From the NCBI GenBank assembly GCA_023436615.1, contig JAEZIO010000001.1, forward strand, positions 1 through 64,000: a stretch of 64,000 nt of DNA, written 5' to 3'. Positions 41,351-50,425 of the stretch are shown here, piece after piece; the first letter of the stretch is position 1; each line of letters opens with the position of its first letter. The notes below the pieces were generated by a model. It worked only from the letters and a program-made list of their open reading frames with translations, did no database searches and was not told where the DNA came from. Source of the DNA: Pseudomonadota bacterium. Lineage in GTDB: Bacteria > Pseudomonadota > Alphaproteobacteria > Sphingomonadales > Sphingomonadaceae. Both the position numbers and the translations under genes were made by a program.

Positions 41351-44022
41351 GCGGCGAGCCTCCGCAACACATAGTGGAGGATTCCGCCGGCCTTGAAATA
41401 TTCGAGCTCGTTGTAGGTGTCGATGCGGCAGCGGGCCGTGAACGTGAACTCCTCGCCCTCGTCCGGGATGACGCGAACCTCGACGTCCTGGCGCGGCTTC
41501 AGCTCGGAAATGCCGGCAATCGAATATTTCTCGCGACCCGTGAGCCCGAGCGTGTCGGCGCCCTCGCCTTCGTTGAACTGCAGAGGCAGCACGCCCATGC
41601 CGACGAGGTTCGAGCGGTGGATGCGCTCGAAGCTCTCGGCGATGACGGCACGCACGCCGAGGAGAACCGTTCCCTTCGCGGCCCAGTCGCGGGAGCTTCC
41701 GGTGCCATATTCCTTGCCCGCGATCACGACCAGCGGACGTTCGTCCTGCTTGTAAAGCATCGCGGCGTCGTAGATCGGCATGACTTCGCCAGTCGGAGCG
41801 TAGCGGGTGAAGCCGCCCTCCACATCGTCGAGCATCTTGTTGCGGATGCGGATGTTGGCGAACGTCCCGCGCATCATCACCTCGTGATTGCCGCGCCGCG
41901 AGCCGTAGCTGTTGAATTGGCCGCGTGAGACCCCGCGCTCGAGCAGGTACCGGCCCGCTGGGCTGTCGGGCTTGATGGCTCCGGCGGGAGAGATGTGGTC
42001 CGTGGTGATGGAGTCGCCGAACACCGCGAGCGGCCGCGCGCGCTCGACGTCGCCGGGCGAAACGGGCTCCATCGTCATGCCCGTGAAGTACGGAGGGTTC
42101 TGGATGTAGGTGGATTCGGCGGGCCAGCCGTAGGTGTCCCCGCCCGTGATCTCGATTGCGCGCCAGCGGTCGTCGCCGCGGTACACGTCCGCATAGCGCC
42201 GCCTGAACATGTCGGAATGGACGTGCTGGTCGATCAGCGCGCGGATTTCCTCGTTCGATGGCCAGATGTCCTTCAGGAACACCGGCTCGCCGTTCGAGGC
42301 GGTGCCGAGCGGCTCGTTGATCATGTCGGACCGCACCGTTCCCTTCAGCGCATAAGCGACGACCAGCGGCGGCGACGCGAGGTAGTTCGCGCGGCAGTCC
42401 GGGGAGACGCGCCCTTCGAAGTTGCGGTTCCCCGACAACACGCTCACCGCCACGAGGTCGTTTTCGTTGACCGCTTTCGAGATCGGCTCGGGAAGCGGTC
42501 CGCTATTGCCGATGCAGGTCGTGCAGCCATAGCCGACGAGATCGAAGCCGAGCGCATCGAGATCGTCCTGAAGGCCGCTCTGCTCGAGATAATCGCTGAC
42601 GACCTGGCTTCCGGGCGCGAGGCTGGTCTTGACCCATGGCTTTACCTGCAGGCCCTTCTCGCGTGCCTTGCGTGCGACAAGGCCGGCGCCGATCAGCACC
42701 GACGGATTCGACGTGTTCGTGCAGCTCGTGATGGCCGCGATCACGACATCGCCGTTGCCGACGTCGTAGCTCTCGCCCTCGACGGGCGCTCGGGGGTCGT
42801 TGTGCTTCTTGTAGGTCTTCTCGAGTTCCTCGTTGAACTGGTCGTCGAGATCGCTCAGCAGGACCCGGTCCTGCGGCCGCTTGGGCCCTGCAAGCGAGGG
42901 CTCGATCGTCGCCATGTCGAGTTCCAGCGTGTCGGTGAACAGCGGGTCCGGAGAGTTGGCGTCGCGCCACAGCCCCTGAGCCTGGCAATAGGCGCGGACG
43001 AGCTCGATCTGATCCTCATCGCGCCCGGTGAGCCGCAGATAGTCTATGGTTCGCTCGTCGATCGGGAAGAAGCCGCAGGTCGCGCCATATTCGGGCGCCA
43101 TGTTGGCGATGGTCGCGCGGTCGGCGAGCGGCAAATTGTCGAGGCCGGGCCCGTAAAATTCGACGAAGCGCCCGACGACGCCCTTCTGCCGGAGCATCTG
43201 GGTAACGGTAAGGACCAGGTCCGTCGCGGTGATCCCCTCATTGAGCTTGCCGGACAGCCGGAAGCCGACCACTTCGGGAATGAGCATGCTAACCGGCTGG
43301 CCGAGCATGGCCGCCTCGGCCTCGATTCCCCCGACACCCCAGCCGAGCACGCCGAGGCCGTTGACCATCGTCGTGTGGCTGTCGGTGCCGACTAGCGTAT
43401 CGGGATAAGCGATCGTTTCGCCCCCGGACTCGCTCGTCCACACGCACCGGGCGATATGCTCCAGGTTCACCTGGTGGCAGATGCCCGTCCCGGGCGGCAC
43501 GACCTTGAAATTGTCGAACGCCTGGCTGCCCCACTTCAGGAACTCGTATCGCTCACCGTTGCGCTCATATTCGAACTCGACGTTTTTCTCGAAGGCGCGG
43601 GGAGTGCCGAACTCGTCGACCATGACGCTATGATCGATTACGAGATGCACCGGCACCAGCGGATTGATCTTCTGGGGGTCCCCGCCAAGGCCGGTCATGG
43701 CGTCGCGCATCGCGGCGAGATCGACGACCGCCGGCACGCCGGTGAAATCCTGCATCAGCACGCGCGCGGGGCGATACTGGATCTCGCGGTTGACCCGCCG
43801 CTCCTTCAGCCATTCGGCCATCGCCTCGAGGTCCTTGGGCGTGACCGTCTCGCCGTCCTCGAAGCGAAGCAGGTTTTCGAGAAGGACCTTCATCGAGAAC
43901 GGAAGCCGGGCGATGTCGCCAAGCGCCTCGCCCGCCTTGGCGAGCGAATAATAAGTGTAGGTCTTCGAGCCGACGCTGAGGGTTGAACGCGTGTTGAGGC
44001 TATTCTGGCCGGTCGGCGTCAT
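41347..44022 (-). CDS. acnA: Aconitate hydratase A
   Basis: Converts citrate to isocitrate in the TCA cycle. The 891-residue enzyme has the three cluster-binding cysteines in [13 protein letters not shown] (about 434) and [15 protein letters not shown] (about 500 and 503). It also has [28 protein letters not shown] substrate loops (seen as [16 protein letters not shown]) and the swivelling C-terminal domain with [13 protein letters not shown]. It is a full-length IRP/AcnA type. Its last 4 bases overlap the start of the small membrane gene. Confidence 0.97.
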   Translation of the reverse strand: MTPTGQNSLNTRSTLSVGSKTYTYYSLAKAGEALGDIARLPFSMKVLLENLLRFEDGETVTPKDLEAMAEWLKERRVNREIQYRPARVLMQDFTGVPAVVDLAAMRDAMTGLGGDPQKINPLVPVHLVIDHSVMVDEFGTPRAFEKNVEFEYERNGERYEFLKWGSQAFDNFKVVPPGTGICHQVNLEHIARCVWTSESGGETIAYPDTLVGTDSHTTMVNGLGVLGWGVGGIEAEAAMLGQPVSMLIPEVVGFRLSGKLNEGITATDLVLTVTQMLRQKGVVGRFVEFYGPGLDNLPLADRATIANMAPEYGATCGFFPIDERTIDYLRLTGRDEDQIELVRAYCQAQGLWRDANSPDPLFTDTLELDMATIEPSLAGPKRPQDRVLLSDLDDQFNEELEKTYKKHNDPRAPVEGESYDVGNGDVVIAAITSCTNTSNPSVLIGAGLVARKAREKGLQVKPWVKTSLAPGSQVVSDYLEQSGLQDDLDALGFDLVGYGCTTCIGNSGPLPEPISKAVNENDLVAVSVLSGNRNFEGRVSPDCRANYLASPPLVVAYALKGTVRSDMINEPLGTASNGEPVFLKDIWPSNEEIRALIDQHVHSDMFRRRYADVYRGDDRWRAIEITGGDTYGWPAESTYIQNPPYFTGMTMEPVSPGDVERARPLAVFGDSITTDHISPAGAIKPDSPAGRYLLERGVSRGQFNSYGSRRGNHEVMMRGTFANIRIRNKMLDDVEGGFTRYAPTGEVMPIYDAAMLYKQDERPLVVIAGKEYGTGSSRDWAAKGTVLLGVRAVIAESFERIHRSNLVGMGVLPLQFNEGEGADTLGLTGREKYSIAGISELKPRQDVEVRVIPDEGEEFTFTARCRIDTYNELEYFKAGGILHYVLRRLAA

Positions 44023-44107
44023 CGAAAGGTCCTTGGCTTGCTGCCGCGTCGAAGGTCGTGCGGCGCGAGCCCCTTAGCAATCGTGGAACGCCGCCGCAAA
44101 GCGAGCG

Positions 44108-45430
44108 TCAGGCAAAAACGAACATTGCCCCCACCGCCGCCGCCATTGCCACGGTCGCTGCCCATCCCAGCAGCCGCTGCCACGGCGTCGCGACGAAGAC
44201 GCCCATCTGGCGATGGCGCCGCGCGACGATCATCATCGCGGCCATGATCGGGACGGCTATGACGCCGTTGATGACGGCGCTCCAGAACAGCATCTTGATC
44301 GGATCCAGCGGCGAAAAGAGAACGCCGAGCGCAACGAGCATCGCAGCGACGATGACCCCGTAGAAGGTTCGTGCTTCGTGGGGCTTCTTCTCCAGCCCCG
44401 ACGGCAGGTTCCAGGTATCGCACACGGCATAGGCCGCGGATCCCGCGAGCACCGGCACAGCGAGGAAACCGGTGCCGATGATGCCCATGCTGAACAACAG
44501 GAAGGCGAGATTTCCAGCGACGGGCCGCAAGGCCTCGGCCGCCTGTTCGGAGGTCTGGATGTCGGTGATGCCGTTCTGGTTCAGCGTGACGGCGGTCGTC
44601 AGCATGATGAAGAAGGCGATGAGGTTCGAAAGCGCCATTCCCGTGAACGTGTCGATTCCCATGCGCCGAAGCTGGAGCCGCGCGGCCGCGGGCGGAAGCT
44701 CCTGCAAGTTCGGCTGGTCCTTCATCTCCATTTCCTCGATTTCTTCGGCGGTCTGCCAGAAGAAGAGGTAGGGGCTGATCGTCGTCCCGAAGACCGCGAC
44801 GATCATGACGATCCAGGCTTCGCTGAACTCGACGTCCGGGTTCACGATGCGAGTCGCGACCTCGAGCCAGTCGATGTCGGCCGCAAAGGCGACGCCGACA
44901 TAGGCAAACAGCACCAGCGTCAGCCATTTCAGGTAGCGAACGTAGCTGTGGTACGGCACCAACACCTGGAGGAGCAGCGAGATCGCGGCCGCGGCCACGG
45001 TAAAATACATTGCGCCGCCGCCCGCCAGCAGCTCCGCTGCCGCGCCCATTGCGGCAATGTCCGCGCCGATGTTGATGGTGTTGGCGACGAACAATGCCGC
45101 CACGAGCGCCGCGACGATGGAACGGGGGAATATCCGCAGCAGGTTCGCCGCGAGGCCGTTGCCCGTCGCCCTTCCGATCCGGGCGCTGATCACCTGCACC
45201 GCAACCATCAGCGGGTAGGTGAAGATCAGCGTCCACTGCATGTTGAAGCCGAACTGGGCGCCGGCCTGCGAGTAAGTGGCGATGCCACTCGGATCGTCGT
45301 CGGCTGCGCCCGTGATCAGCCCCGGACCAAGCCGGCCGAAGCCCAGCTGGACCTTCCGCCTGGCACGGGTCGCGGCCACTTCCAGGGGCGTTGTGCCGGT
45401 GTCGCCGTTGGCAGGTTCGGTCTTGTTCAC
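44108..45430 (-). CDS. Nramp-related divalent metal transporter, altered metal site
   Basis: A 440-residue inner-membrane protein with about 11 hydrophobic spans. The TM1 site, DPGN in true Nramp proteins, reads DDDPSGIATYSQAG. The TM6 site, MPHN in true members, reads TTISPYLFFWQ. It therefore belongs to a divergent branch whose ion is not certain (Mg, Mn or others). The cytosolic loop EEIEEMEMKDQPN is acidic. The start ATG opens a polar N-terminal tail. It lies upstream of acnA on the same strand with an 85 bp gap. Confidence 0.82.
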   Translation of the reverse strand: MNKTEPANGDTGTTPLEVAATRARRKVQLGFGRLGPGLITGAADDDPSGIATYSQAGAQFGFNMQWTLIFTYPLMVAVQVISARIGRATGNGLAANLLRIFPRSIVAALVAALFVANTINIGADIAAMGAAAELLAGGGAMYFTVAAAAISLLLQVLVPYHSYVRYLKWLTLVLFAYVGVAFAADIDWLEVATRIVNPDVEFSEAWIVMIVAVFGTTISPYLFFWQTAEEIEEMEMKDQPNLQELPPAAARLQLRRMGIDTFTGMALSNLIAFFIMLTTAVTLNQNGITDIQTSEQAAEALRPVAGNLAFLLFSMGIIGTGFLAVPVLAGSAAYAVCDTWNLPSGLEKKPHEARTFYGVIVAAMLVALGVLFSPLDPIKMLFWSAVINGVIAVPIMAAMMIVARRHRQMGVFVATPWQRLLGWAATVAMAAAVGAMFVFA

Positions 45431-45594
45431 ACGCGCACCTGTAGATGGCCGATTGCGGCTAAACGGCCGTTGTTCGTTACGGTTGCGTTAGGCTGACAGC
45501 GGCACGCGACGGAACGACCGCGCCTGACTCCCGTTCAACGGCGCTTCGCGCTACAAGCGTTGCCGCGACGTTAATCAAAGGGAGGACGTGCGAA

Positions 45595-45780
45595 ATGGCA
45601 CATGACGGGGAGTATTTCCGTCAACGGGCTGCGGAAGCCCGAGCGGCTGCTTTCCGCCGCGACGAAGGCGAAGAAGCCGAGGTCGCGGGCCAGCTTGCGC
45701 TTGCCTATTCCGCCCTCGCCCGCCGCCATGTCGCCCCCGCGGCCGAAATCGCCGCGCTCGAGGAGCAGGCCGAGGCCTAG
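45595..45780 (+). CDS. Small Ala/Glu-rich helical protein, unknown function
   Basis: A 61-residue soluble protein, almost all predicted helix: MAHDGEYFRQRAAEARAAAF, then GQLALAYSALARRHVA and EIAALEEQAEA. A strong GGGAGG site precedes the ATG. Its 4 last bases overlap the end of the convergent corA gene. I recall similar short proteins in sphingomonads but no function. Confidence 0.65.
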   Translation: MAHDGEYFRQRAAEARAAAFRRDEGEEAEVAGQLALAYSALARRHVAPAAEIAALEEQAEA

Positions 45781-46751
45781 ATCCACCCTCGGCGCTTCAG
45801 GTACCACATCGGCACGATCGCGCTGGCGACGATCAGCGCCACTGCCGCCGGGTAGCCAAACACCCAGTTGAGCTCGGGCATGTGCTTGAAGTTCATGCCG
45901 TAGATCCCCGCGATGAGCGTCGGGGGCAGAAACACCAGCGCGGCCCAGGAGAACAGCTTCATCGCGGCATTCTGCTCGATGCTGATGAAGCCAACCGCCG
46001 CGTCGAGCAGGAAATAGAGGTGGTTGGCGAGGAAGGTGCTGTGATCCCCCAAGGAGGACGTGTCCGCAGCGAGGCTGGCGAGGTGCTCGCGCACGTTGGC
46101 GTTGCGGCGCGAGCGAATCTTCGGCGTCGCGCTAAGGAAGCTGAGCAGGCGGCTGGTGCTGGTTTCCGTCTCGCGGATCTTGGCGAGAAGCAAGTGCGTG
46201 CGGCCGATGCGCGTCAGCAATGCCGTGAGGCGGTTCTCCGGAATTCGCCGCGCATCGCTCGCGGTAAACACGTGGCTGGAGATCTTCTCGATCTCGGCCG
46301 CCACGCCTTCGAGCTCGTCGGCAAGCCGGTCGACAATGGCGTCGAGAAGGCCGCCCAGCGCCCACAAGGCGGTGCGGGCCAGCGCGGGTTCCCGGACCGC
46401 ATGGTCGGCAAAGACCCGGATCGGCTTCGGCGCGACATAGCGTACCGTGACCAGTCGCTTGTCGGTCAGCACGAAGCCGATCGGCGAGCTCGTCGGATGG
46501 CCTTCTTCCACTCCGAACAGGACGCTGAGGGTCATGTAGAGCGTGCCGTCGCGCGCATAGAGCCGGCTCGACGGTTCGATTTCCGCCATTTCATCGGGCG
46601 TCGGCACCGCGACCTGCAGGCAGCGTTCGACGAGAAGCTCCTCTTCCCGCGTCGGGTTTTCAAGGTCGATCCAGGTCGCGCTTTCGGGAATCTTCTGATG
46701 CGCGCAGTCGATCGCCTCACCTTTGCAACCGGGTCCGTAGGCGCGAAGCAT
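45777..46751 (-). CDS. CorA-family magnesium/cobalt transporter
   Basis: A 324-residue channel-type transporter. The long soluble N-terminal region ends in helices leading to two C-terminal membrane spans. The pore signature YGMNF sits between them (about 288), preceded by AALVFLPPTLIAGI and followed by ALIVASAIVPMWYLKRRGWI. The ATG at 46751 gives the normal length; the longer frame upstream is in the antisense of the next gene. Zinc or other divalent ions are possible substrates. Confidence 0.9.
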   Translation of the reverse strand: MLRAYGPGCKGEAIDCAHQKIPESATWIDLENPTREEELLVERCLQVAVPTPDEMAEIEPSSRLYARDGTLYMTLSVLFGVEEGHPTSSPIGFVLTDKRLVTVRYVAPKPIRVFADHAVREPALARTALWALGGLLDAIVDRLADELEGVAAEIEKISSHVFTASDARRIPENRLTALLTRIGRTHLLLAKIRETETSTSRLLSFLSATPKIRSRRNANVREHLASLAADTSSLGDHSTFLANHLYFLLDAAVGFISIEQNAAMKLFSWAALVFLPPTLIAGIYGMNFKHMPELNWVFGYPAAVALIVASAIVPMWYLKRRGWI

Positions 46752-46813
46752 AGCGCGTTGATCGGCTGAAGGCGCGCCCTTTGCAAGCGGCGCGGCTCTG
46801 CTAGCAATGGCCG

Positions 46814-47362
46814 ATGAGAGGCCGGACCGCGGTTGCCGCATTCGTGATCGTCGCCGCGGCTGCCGTGGCCCTCCTGGCAATGGGGCGACCGGCGATCTGC
46901 ACCTGCGGCACCGTCTCGCCGTGGGGCGCCGTCGGACCGCAACAGAGCCAGATGCTCGCGGACTGGTACAGTCCAAGTCACGTCGTCCACGGGCTGCTGT
47001 TCTACGCCGCGCTCTGGCTGATCGCGCGCGAATGGCCGGTCGAGCGGCGCTTCCTTGCGGCCTTGTCGATCGAGGCCCTGTGGGAAGTGGCCGAGAACAC
47101 GCCGCTGGTGATCGACCGCTATCGCGCGGCCACCGCGGCGCTCGGCTATACCGGCGATTCGCTCATCAACTCCGTGAGCGACATGGCGATGATGGCGGCC
47201 GGCTTCCTCGCGGCGCGCAAGCTGCCGCTGTGGGCATCGATCCTGTTCCTTCTCGTGCTGGAGATGGCTCCGCTGCTCACGATCCGCGACAATCTCACGC
47301 TCAACGTCTGGATGCTCCTCGCGCCGAACGAATCGGTTCTCGAATGGCAGGCAGGTGCCTGA
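46814..47362 (+). CDS. DUF2585 (UPF0314) membrane protein
   Basis: A 182-residue inner-membrane protein with about four to five spans, beginning RTAVAAFVIVAAAAVALLAMG. The family marks are WYSPSHVVHGLLFYAALW, ALWEVAENTPLVIDRYR and GDSLINSVSDM, which carry conserved His, Glu and Asp residues that look like a possible membrane catalytic site. The function is unknown. Confidence 0.85.
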   Translation: MRGRTAVAAFVIVAAAAVALLAMGRPAICTCGTVSPWGAVGPQQSQMLADWYSPSHVVHGLLFYAALWLIAREWPVERRFLAALSIEALWEVAENTPLVIDRYRAATAALGYTGDSLINSVSDMAMMAAGFLAARKLPLWASILFLLVLEMAPLLTIRDNLTLNVWMLLAPNESVLEWQAGA

Positions 47363-47417
47363 ACGGCACGATTTCGCCGCACAAGCATTGAGCAGCAGAT
47401 CATTCTGGAGAGCGGAT

Positions 47418-47954
47418 GTGAGACTTGCGATCGCAACCTGTGCCGCCGTCATTCTTGCAACGCAGGCGGCAAGCGCTTCCGCCGCGGAGGTGTTCGGCGG
47501 GGTTTTCGTTCACGGCGTCGACACGCCGCTGACGCTCGGCGGCGATCCCGAAAGCGGCGTGGATTTCCAGCTCGGCTGGCGCGGCAACAGCATTGGCCGC
47601 GTTTTGGGCATGCCGCTCCAGCCCCACGTCTTTGGCGCCATCAACAGCGCCGGGAACACCAGCTTCGCCGCGGTAGGGCTATCGACCAAGTTCGGCGACC
47701 GCGTCTACATCCGCCCCGGTCTCGGCCTTGCCATCCACACCGGATCGACGAGCAATTTCGACAACCCGTTCAACGACAAGGTCGAGTTCGGATCGCGCAT
47801 CCTGTTCGAGCCGGAGCTGGGGATCGGCGTTCGTGTGTCGCCACGGCTGACTGCGGAAGCCAGCATCGTCCACCTCAGCCACGCGACCTTGTTCGGCAAG
47901 CAGAACCCCGGGATCGACACGATCGGCGTCCGCCTGAACCTGCAGCTGCCCTAG
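47418..47954 (+). CDS. PagL-like lipid A 3-O-deacylase (acyloxyacyl hydrolase)
   Basis: A 178-residue outer-membrane beta-barrel enzyme that trims lipid A. A signal peptide (about 1-22, ending ASASA) precedes beta strands such as GVFVHGVDTPLTLGG and RVYIRPGLGLAIH. The catalytic His-Ser pair lies in SIVHLSHATLFGKQNPG near the end. The GTG at 47418 is chosen because GGAG is upstream and it opens directly into the signal peptide. Sphingomonads mostly have glycosphingolipids and not LPS, so the real substrate may differ. Confidence 0.8.
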   Translation: MRLAIATCAAVILATQAASASAAEVFGGVFVHGVDTPLTLGGDPESGVDFQLGWRGNSIGRVLGMPLQPHVFGAINSAGNTSFAAVGLSTKFGDRVYIRPGLGLAIHTGSTSNFDNPFNDKVEFGSRILFEPELGIGVRVSPRLTAEASIVHLSHATLFGKQNPGIDTIGVRLNLQLP

Positions 47955-47956
47955 GG

Positions 47957-49348
47957 CTAGCGGCCGACCATCGTCTCCGGCTTGACCACCCGGGCGAAGG
48001 TTTCCTCGTCGACATGGCCGAGCTCGAGCCCGGCCTCCCTGAGCGTCTTGCCCGTCTTGTGGGCGTGCTTGGCGATTTCTGCCGCCTTGTCGTAGCCGAT
48101 CTCCGGCGCGAGCGCCGTCACGAGCATCAGCGAGCGGTTCATGAGCTCGGCGATGCGCGCTTTATCTGGCTCGAGGCCCTTCAGACAGCGTTCGGTGAAG
48201 CTTTCCATTCCGGTCGCCAACAGGTTGATCGAGCGGATGACGTTCGCGCCGATGAGCGGCTTGAATACGTTGAGCTCGAGGTGGCCCTGCATCCCGCCGA
48301 CGGTGACCGCGATGTGGTTGCCCATCACCTGCGCGGCGACCATCGTCAGCATCTCGCACTGGGTCGGATTGACCTTGCCCGGCATGATCGAGCTTCCGGG
48401 CTCGTTCTCGGGAAGGCTGAGCTCGCCGATCCCGCAGCGCGGGCCCGAGCCCATCAAGCGGATGTCGTTCGCGATCTTGGTAAGCGAAACGGCAAGCGTG
48501 TTCAGCGCGCCCGAGACTTCGACGAGTGTGTCGTGCGCCGCCATCTCAGCGAACTTGTTCGGCGCAGTCGCGAACGGGAGCCGGGTGAGATTGGCGATTT
48601 CCTTCGCGAAGGCTTCTGCAAAGCCCTTGGGCGTATTGAGGCCGGTCCCGACAGCGGTCCCGCCCTGCGCAAGGCGAAGGAGCCGCGGCATCAGCTCTTC
48701 GAGCCGCGCGACGTTCGCCTCGATCTGCGCCGCATAGCCGGAGAACTCCTGGCCGAGCGTCAGCGGAGTCGCGTCCTGCAGGTGGGTGCGGCCGATCTTG
48801 ACGATCGAATCCCACGTCTTCGCCTGCCGATCGAGCATGTCCTGCATGCCTTTCGCGGCGGGCAGGAGCCGGGCATTCACCGCCCGCGCAGCGGCGATAT
48901 GCATCGCGGTCGGGAAGCTGTCGTTCGAAGACTGGCTCTTGTTCACATGGTCGTTGGGATGCACCGGCTCCTTGCCCCCGCGATTGCCGGTAAGCCGCTC
49001 GTTGGCGCGGCCGGCGATCACTTCATTGGCGTTCATGTTCGACTGGGTCCCGGAGCCCGTTTGCCAGATGACGAGCGGGAACTGGTCGTCGAGATCCCCC
49101 CGGGCGACTTCGGCAGCGGCCTGCTGAATCGCCTCCGCAACCTCGACGTCGAGCAGGCCCGCACGGGCATTCACGCGAGCTGCCGCCTGCTTGATGAAGC
49201 CGAGCGCATGAATGATCTCGGCGGGCATCTGCTCGCGCGGGCCGAACGGAAAATTCCCGATCGAACGTTCGGTCTGCGCTCCCCAGTAGGAAGTCGCGGG
49301 AACGTCGATCGGGCCGAAGCTGTCACTTTCGGTGCGCGTCGCAGTCAT
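47957..49348 (-). CDS. fumC: Fumarate hydratase, class II
   Basis: Interconverts fumarate and malate in the TCA cycle, iron-independent. The 463-residue enzyme has [29 protein letters not shown] with the substrate His region, [16 protein letters not shown] and the lyase-family signature [15 protein letters not shown] near 318. It is a complete gene. A dispersed inverted repeat lies just upstream, before sspB, on the same strand. Confidence 0.96.
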   Translation of the reverse strand: MTATRTESDSFGPIDVPATSYWGAQTERSIGNFPFGPREQMPAEIIHALGFIKQAAARVNARAGLLDVEVAEAIQQAAAEVARGDLDDQFPLVIWQTGSGTQSNMNANEVIAGRANERLTGNRGGKEPVHPNDHVNKSQSSNDSFPTAMHIAAARAVNARLLPAAKGMQDMLDRQAKTWDSIVKIGRTHLQDATPLTLGQEFSGYAAQIEANVARLEELMPRLLRLAQGGTAVGTGLNTPKGFAEAFAKEIANLTRLPFATAPNKFAEMAAHDTLVEVSGALNTLAVSLTKIANDIRLMGSGPRCGIGELSLPENEPGSSIMPGKVNPTQCEMLTMVAAQVMGNHIAVTVGGMQGHLELNVFKPLIGANVIRSINLLATGMESFTERCLKGLEPDKARIAELMNRSLMLVTALAPEIGYDKAAEIAKHAHKTGKTLREAGLELGHVDEETFARVVKPETMVGR

Positions 49349-49358
49349 ATTTTCCTTC

Positions 49359-49441
49359 CGTCATGCTGAGCGGGTTTCAGCATCCATTGTGTCGCTGGCG
49401 CGATGCTCTGAAATGGACCCTGAAACAAGTTCAGGGTGACG
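49359..49441. repeat. Intergenic inverted repeat (GTCATGCTGAAC / CAGGGTGACG family)
   Basis: CGTCATGCTGAGCGGGTTTC (from 49359), then AGCATCCAT, is imperfectly complementary to ATGGACCCTGAAACAAGTTC, then AGGGTGACG (to 49441), with a central stretch of about 25 bases. It fills the gap between sspB and fumC. In RNA it would form a long hairpin and could separate the two transcripts. I recall this as a repeat style found in sphingomonads. Confidence 0.75.
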
Positions 49442-49450
49442 ACGTCCGAG

Positions 49451-49930
49451 TCACTTTTTGCGGGTAAAATCCACGCTGACGACGTTCGAGCCATCGTCGG
49501 CAGCGGGTTCGGGAGCATCGTTTTCCGCCTGCTCGTGCTCTTCGTGCGTGGCGTCGGCTGCGTTGGCCTGGAACTTCAGGCTGAAGTCGACCGCAGGGTC
49601 GACGAAGTCGGTGACTGCGGCAAAGGGAACGCGAAGGCTTGCCGGAACGCCGCCGAATGACAGACCGACCGAGAAGGCGTCGCCCTCGACCTTGAGGTCC
49701 CAGAAGCGATGCTGGATGACGATCGTCATTTCCTCGGGAAAGCGCTCGACCAGATGCTTCGGGATGGCCACGCCCGGCATCCGCGTCTGGAAGGTGATGT
49801 AGAAGTGATGATCGCCCGGAAGGCCGCCCGAACGCTCGACTTCACCAAGCACCCTGCCGACCACGTCGCGCAGCGCCTCCTGGACGATCTCGTCGTAGGG
49901 AATCAGGCTTTCCGGAGTCTCGTCGCTCAT
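49451..49930 (-). CDS. sspB: SspB-family ClpXP adaptor
   Basis: A 159-residue adaptor that delivers ssrA-tagged and other substrates to the ClpXP protease. The central fold has HHFYITFQTRMPGVAIP and MTIVIQHRFWDLKVEGDAFSV, typical of the alphaproteobacterial form. A flexible acidic linker leads to a short C-terminal ClpX-binding tail, NVVSVDFTRKK. The ATG at 49930 (MSDETPES) is chosen over an earlier one with no family counterpart. Confidence 0.9.
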   Translation of the reverse strand: MSDETPESLIPYDEIVQEALRDVVGRVLGEVERSGGLPGDHHFYITFQTRMPGVAIPKHLVERFPEEMTIVIQHRFWDLKVEGDAFSVGLSFGGVPASLRVPFAAVTDFVDPAVDFSLKFQANAADATHEEHEQAENDAPEPAADDGSNVVSVDFTRKK

Positions 49931-49978
49931 CGCATCCGGTGGTAACGAGGCGACGTTCCCGGTCAAGCGGAGTTACGA

Positions 49979-50356
49979 ATGCCGATAGACGCCACGCAAG
50001 CCTATGACGACAGCAACGTCTTCGCGAAGATCCTTCGCGGCGAGCTTCCGTCGAACAAAGTCTACGAGGATGAGTGGGCGCTTGCCTTTCACGACATCAA
50101 CCCGCTCGCCCCCGTGCACATCCTCGTCATCCCGAAGGGACCCTACGTCTCTTGGGACGATTTCTCCGAGAAGGCGTCGGATGCGGAGATGGCAGGCTTC
50201 GTGCGCGCCGTCGGCAAGGTGGCGCGCGATCAGCAGCTGCAGGTCCAGGGTTACCGGCTCCTTGCCAACATCGGCAAGCGCGCGGGCCAGGAAGTGCCGC
50301 ACCTTCATGTCCACATCTTTGGCGGTCAGCCGCTGGGGCCGATGCTCACGCGCTAG
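49979..50356 (+). CDS. HIT-family nucleotide hydrolase
   Basis: A 125-residue histidine-triad protein, likely splitting AMP from adenosine phosphoramidates. The signature HLHVHIFGG is near residues 109-117. The N-terminal DDSNVFAKILRGELPSN is typical of the Hint group. It is divergent from sspB with a 48 bp gap and followed by the permease gene. Confidence 0.93.
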   Translation: MPIDATQAYDDSNVFAKILRGELPSNKVYEDEWALAFHDINPLAPVHILVIPKGPYVSWDDFSEKASDAEMAGFVRAVGKVARDQQLQVQGYRLLANIGKRAGQEVPHLHVHIFGGQPLGPMLTR

Positions 50357-50425
50357 CGATTTGCCCGTTGCGCAACCGGCAACAGCCGCTAGGCTCCGCC
50401 GCGAAACCGATCTCAGGGGACGATT

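Noticed and set aside
44213..45496. Long plus-strand frame opposite the Nramp-like gene
   Set aside because: Asp/Gly/Arg/His-rich antisense shadow with no domain; the minus strand codes a membrane protein.
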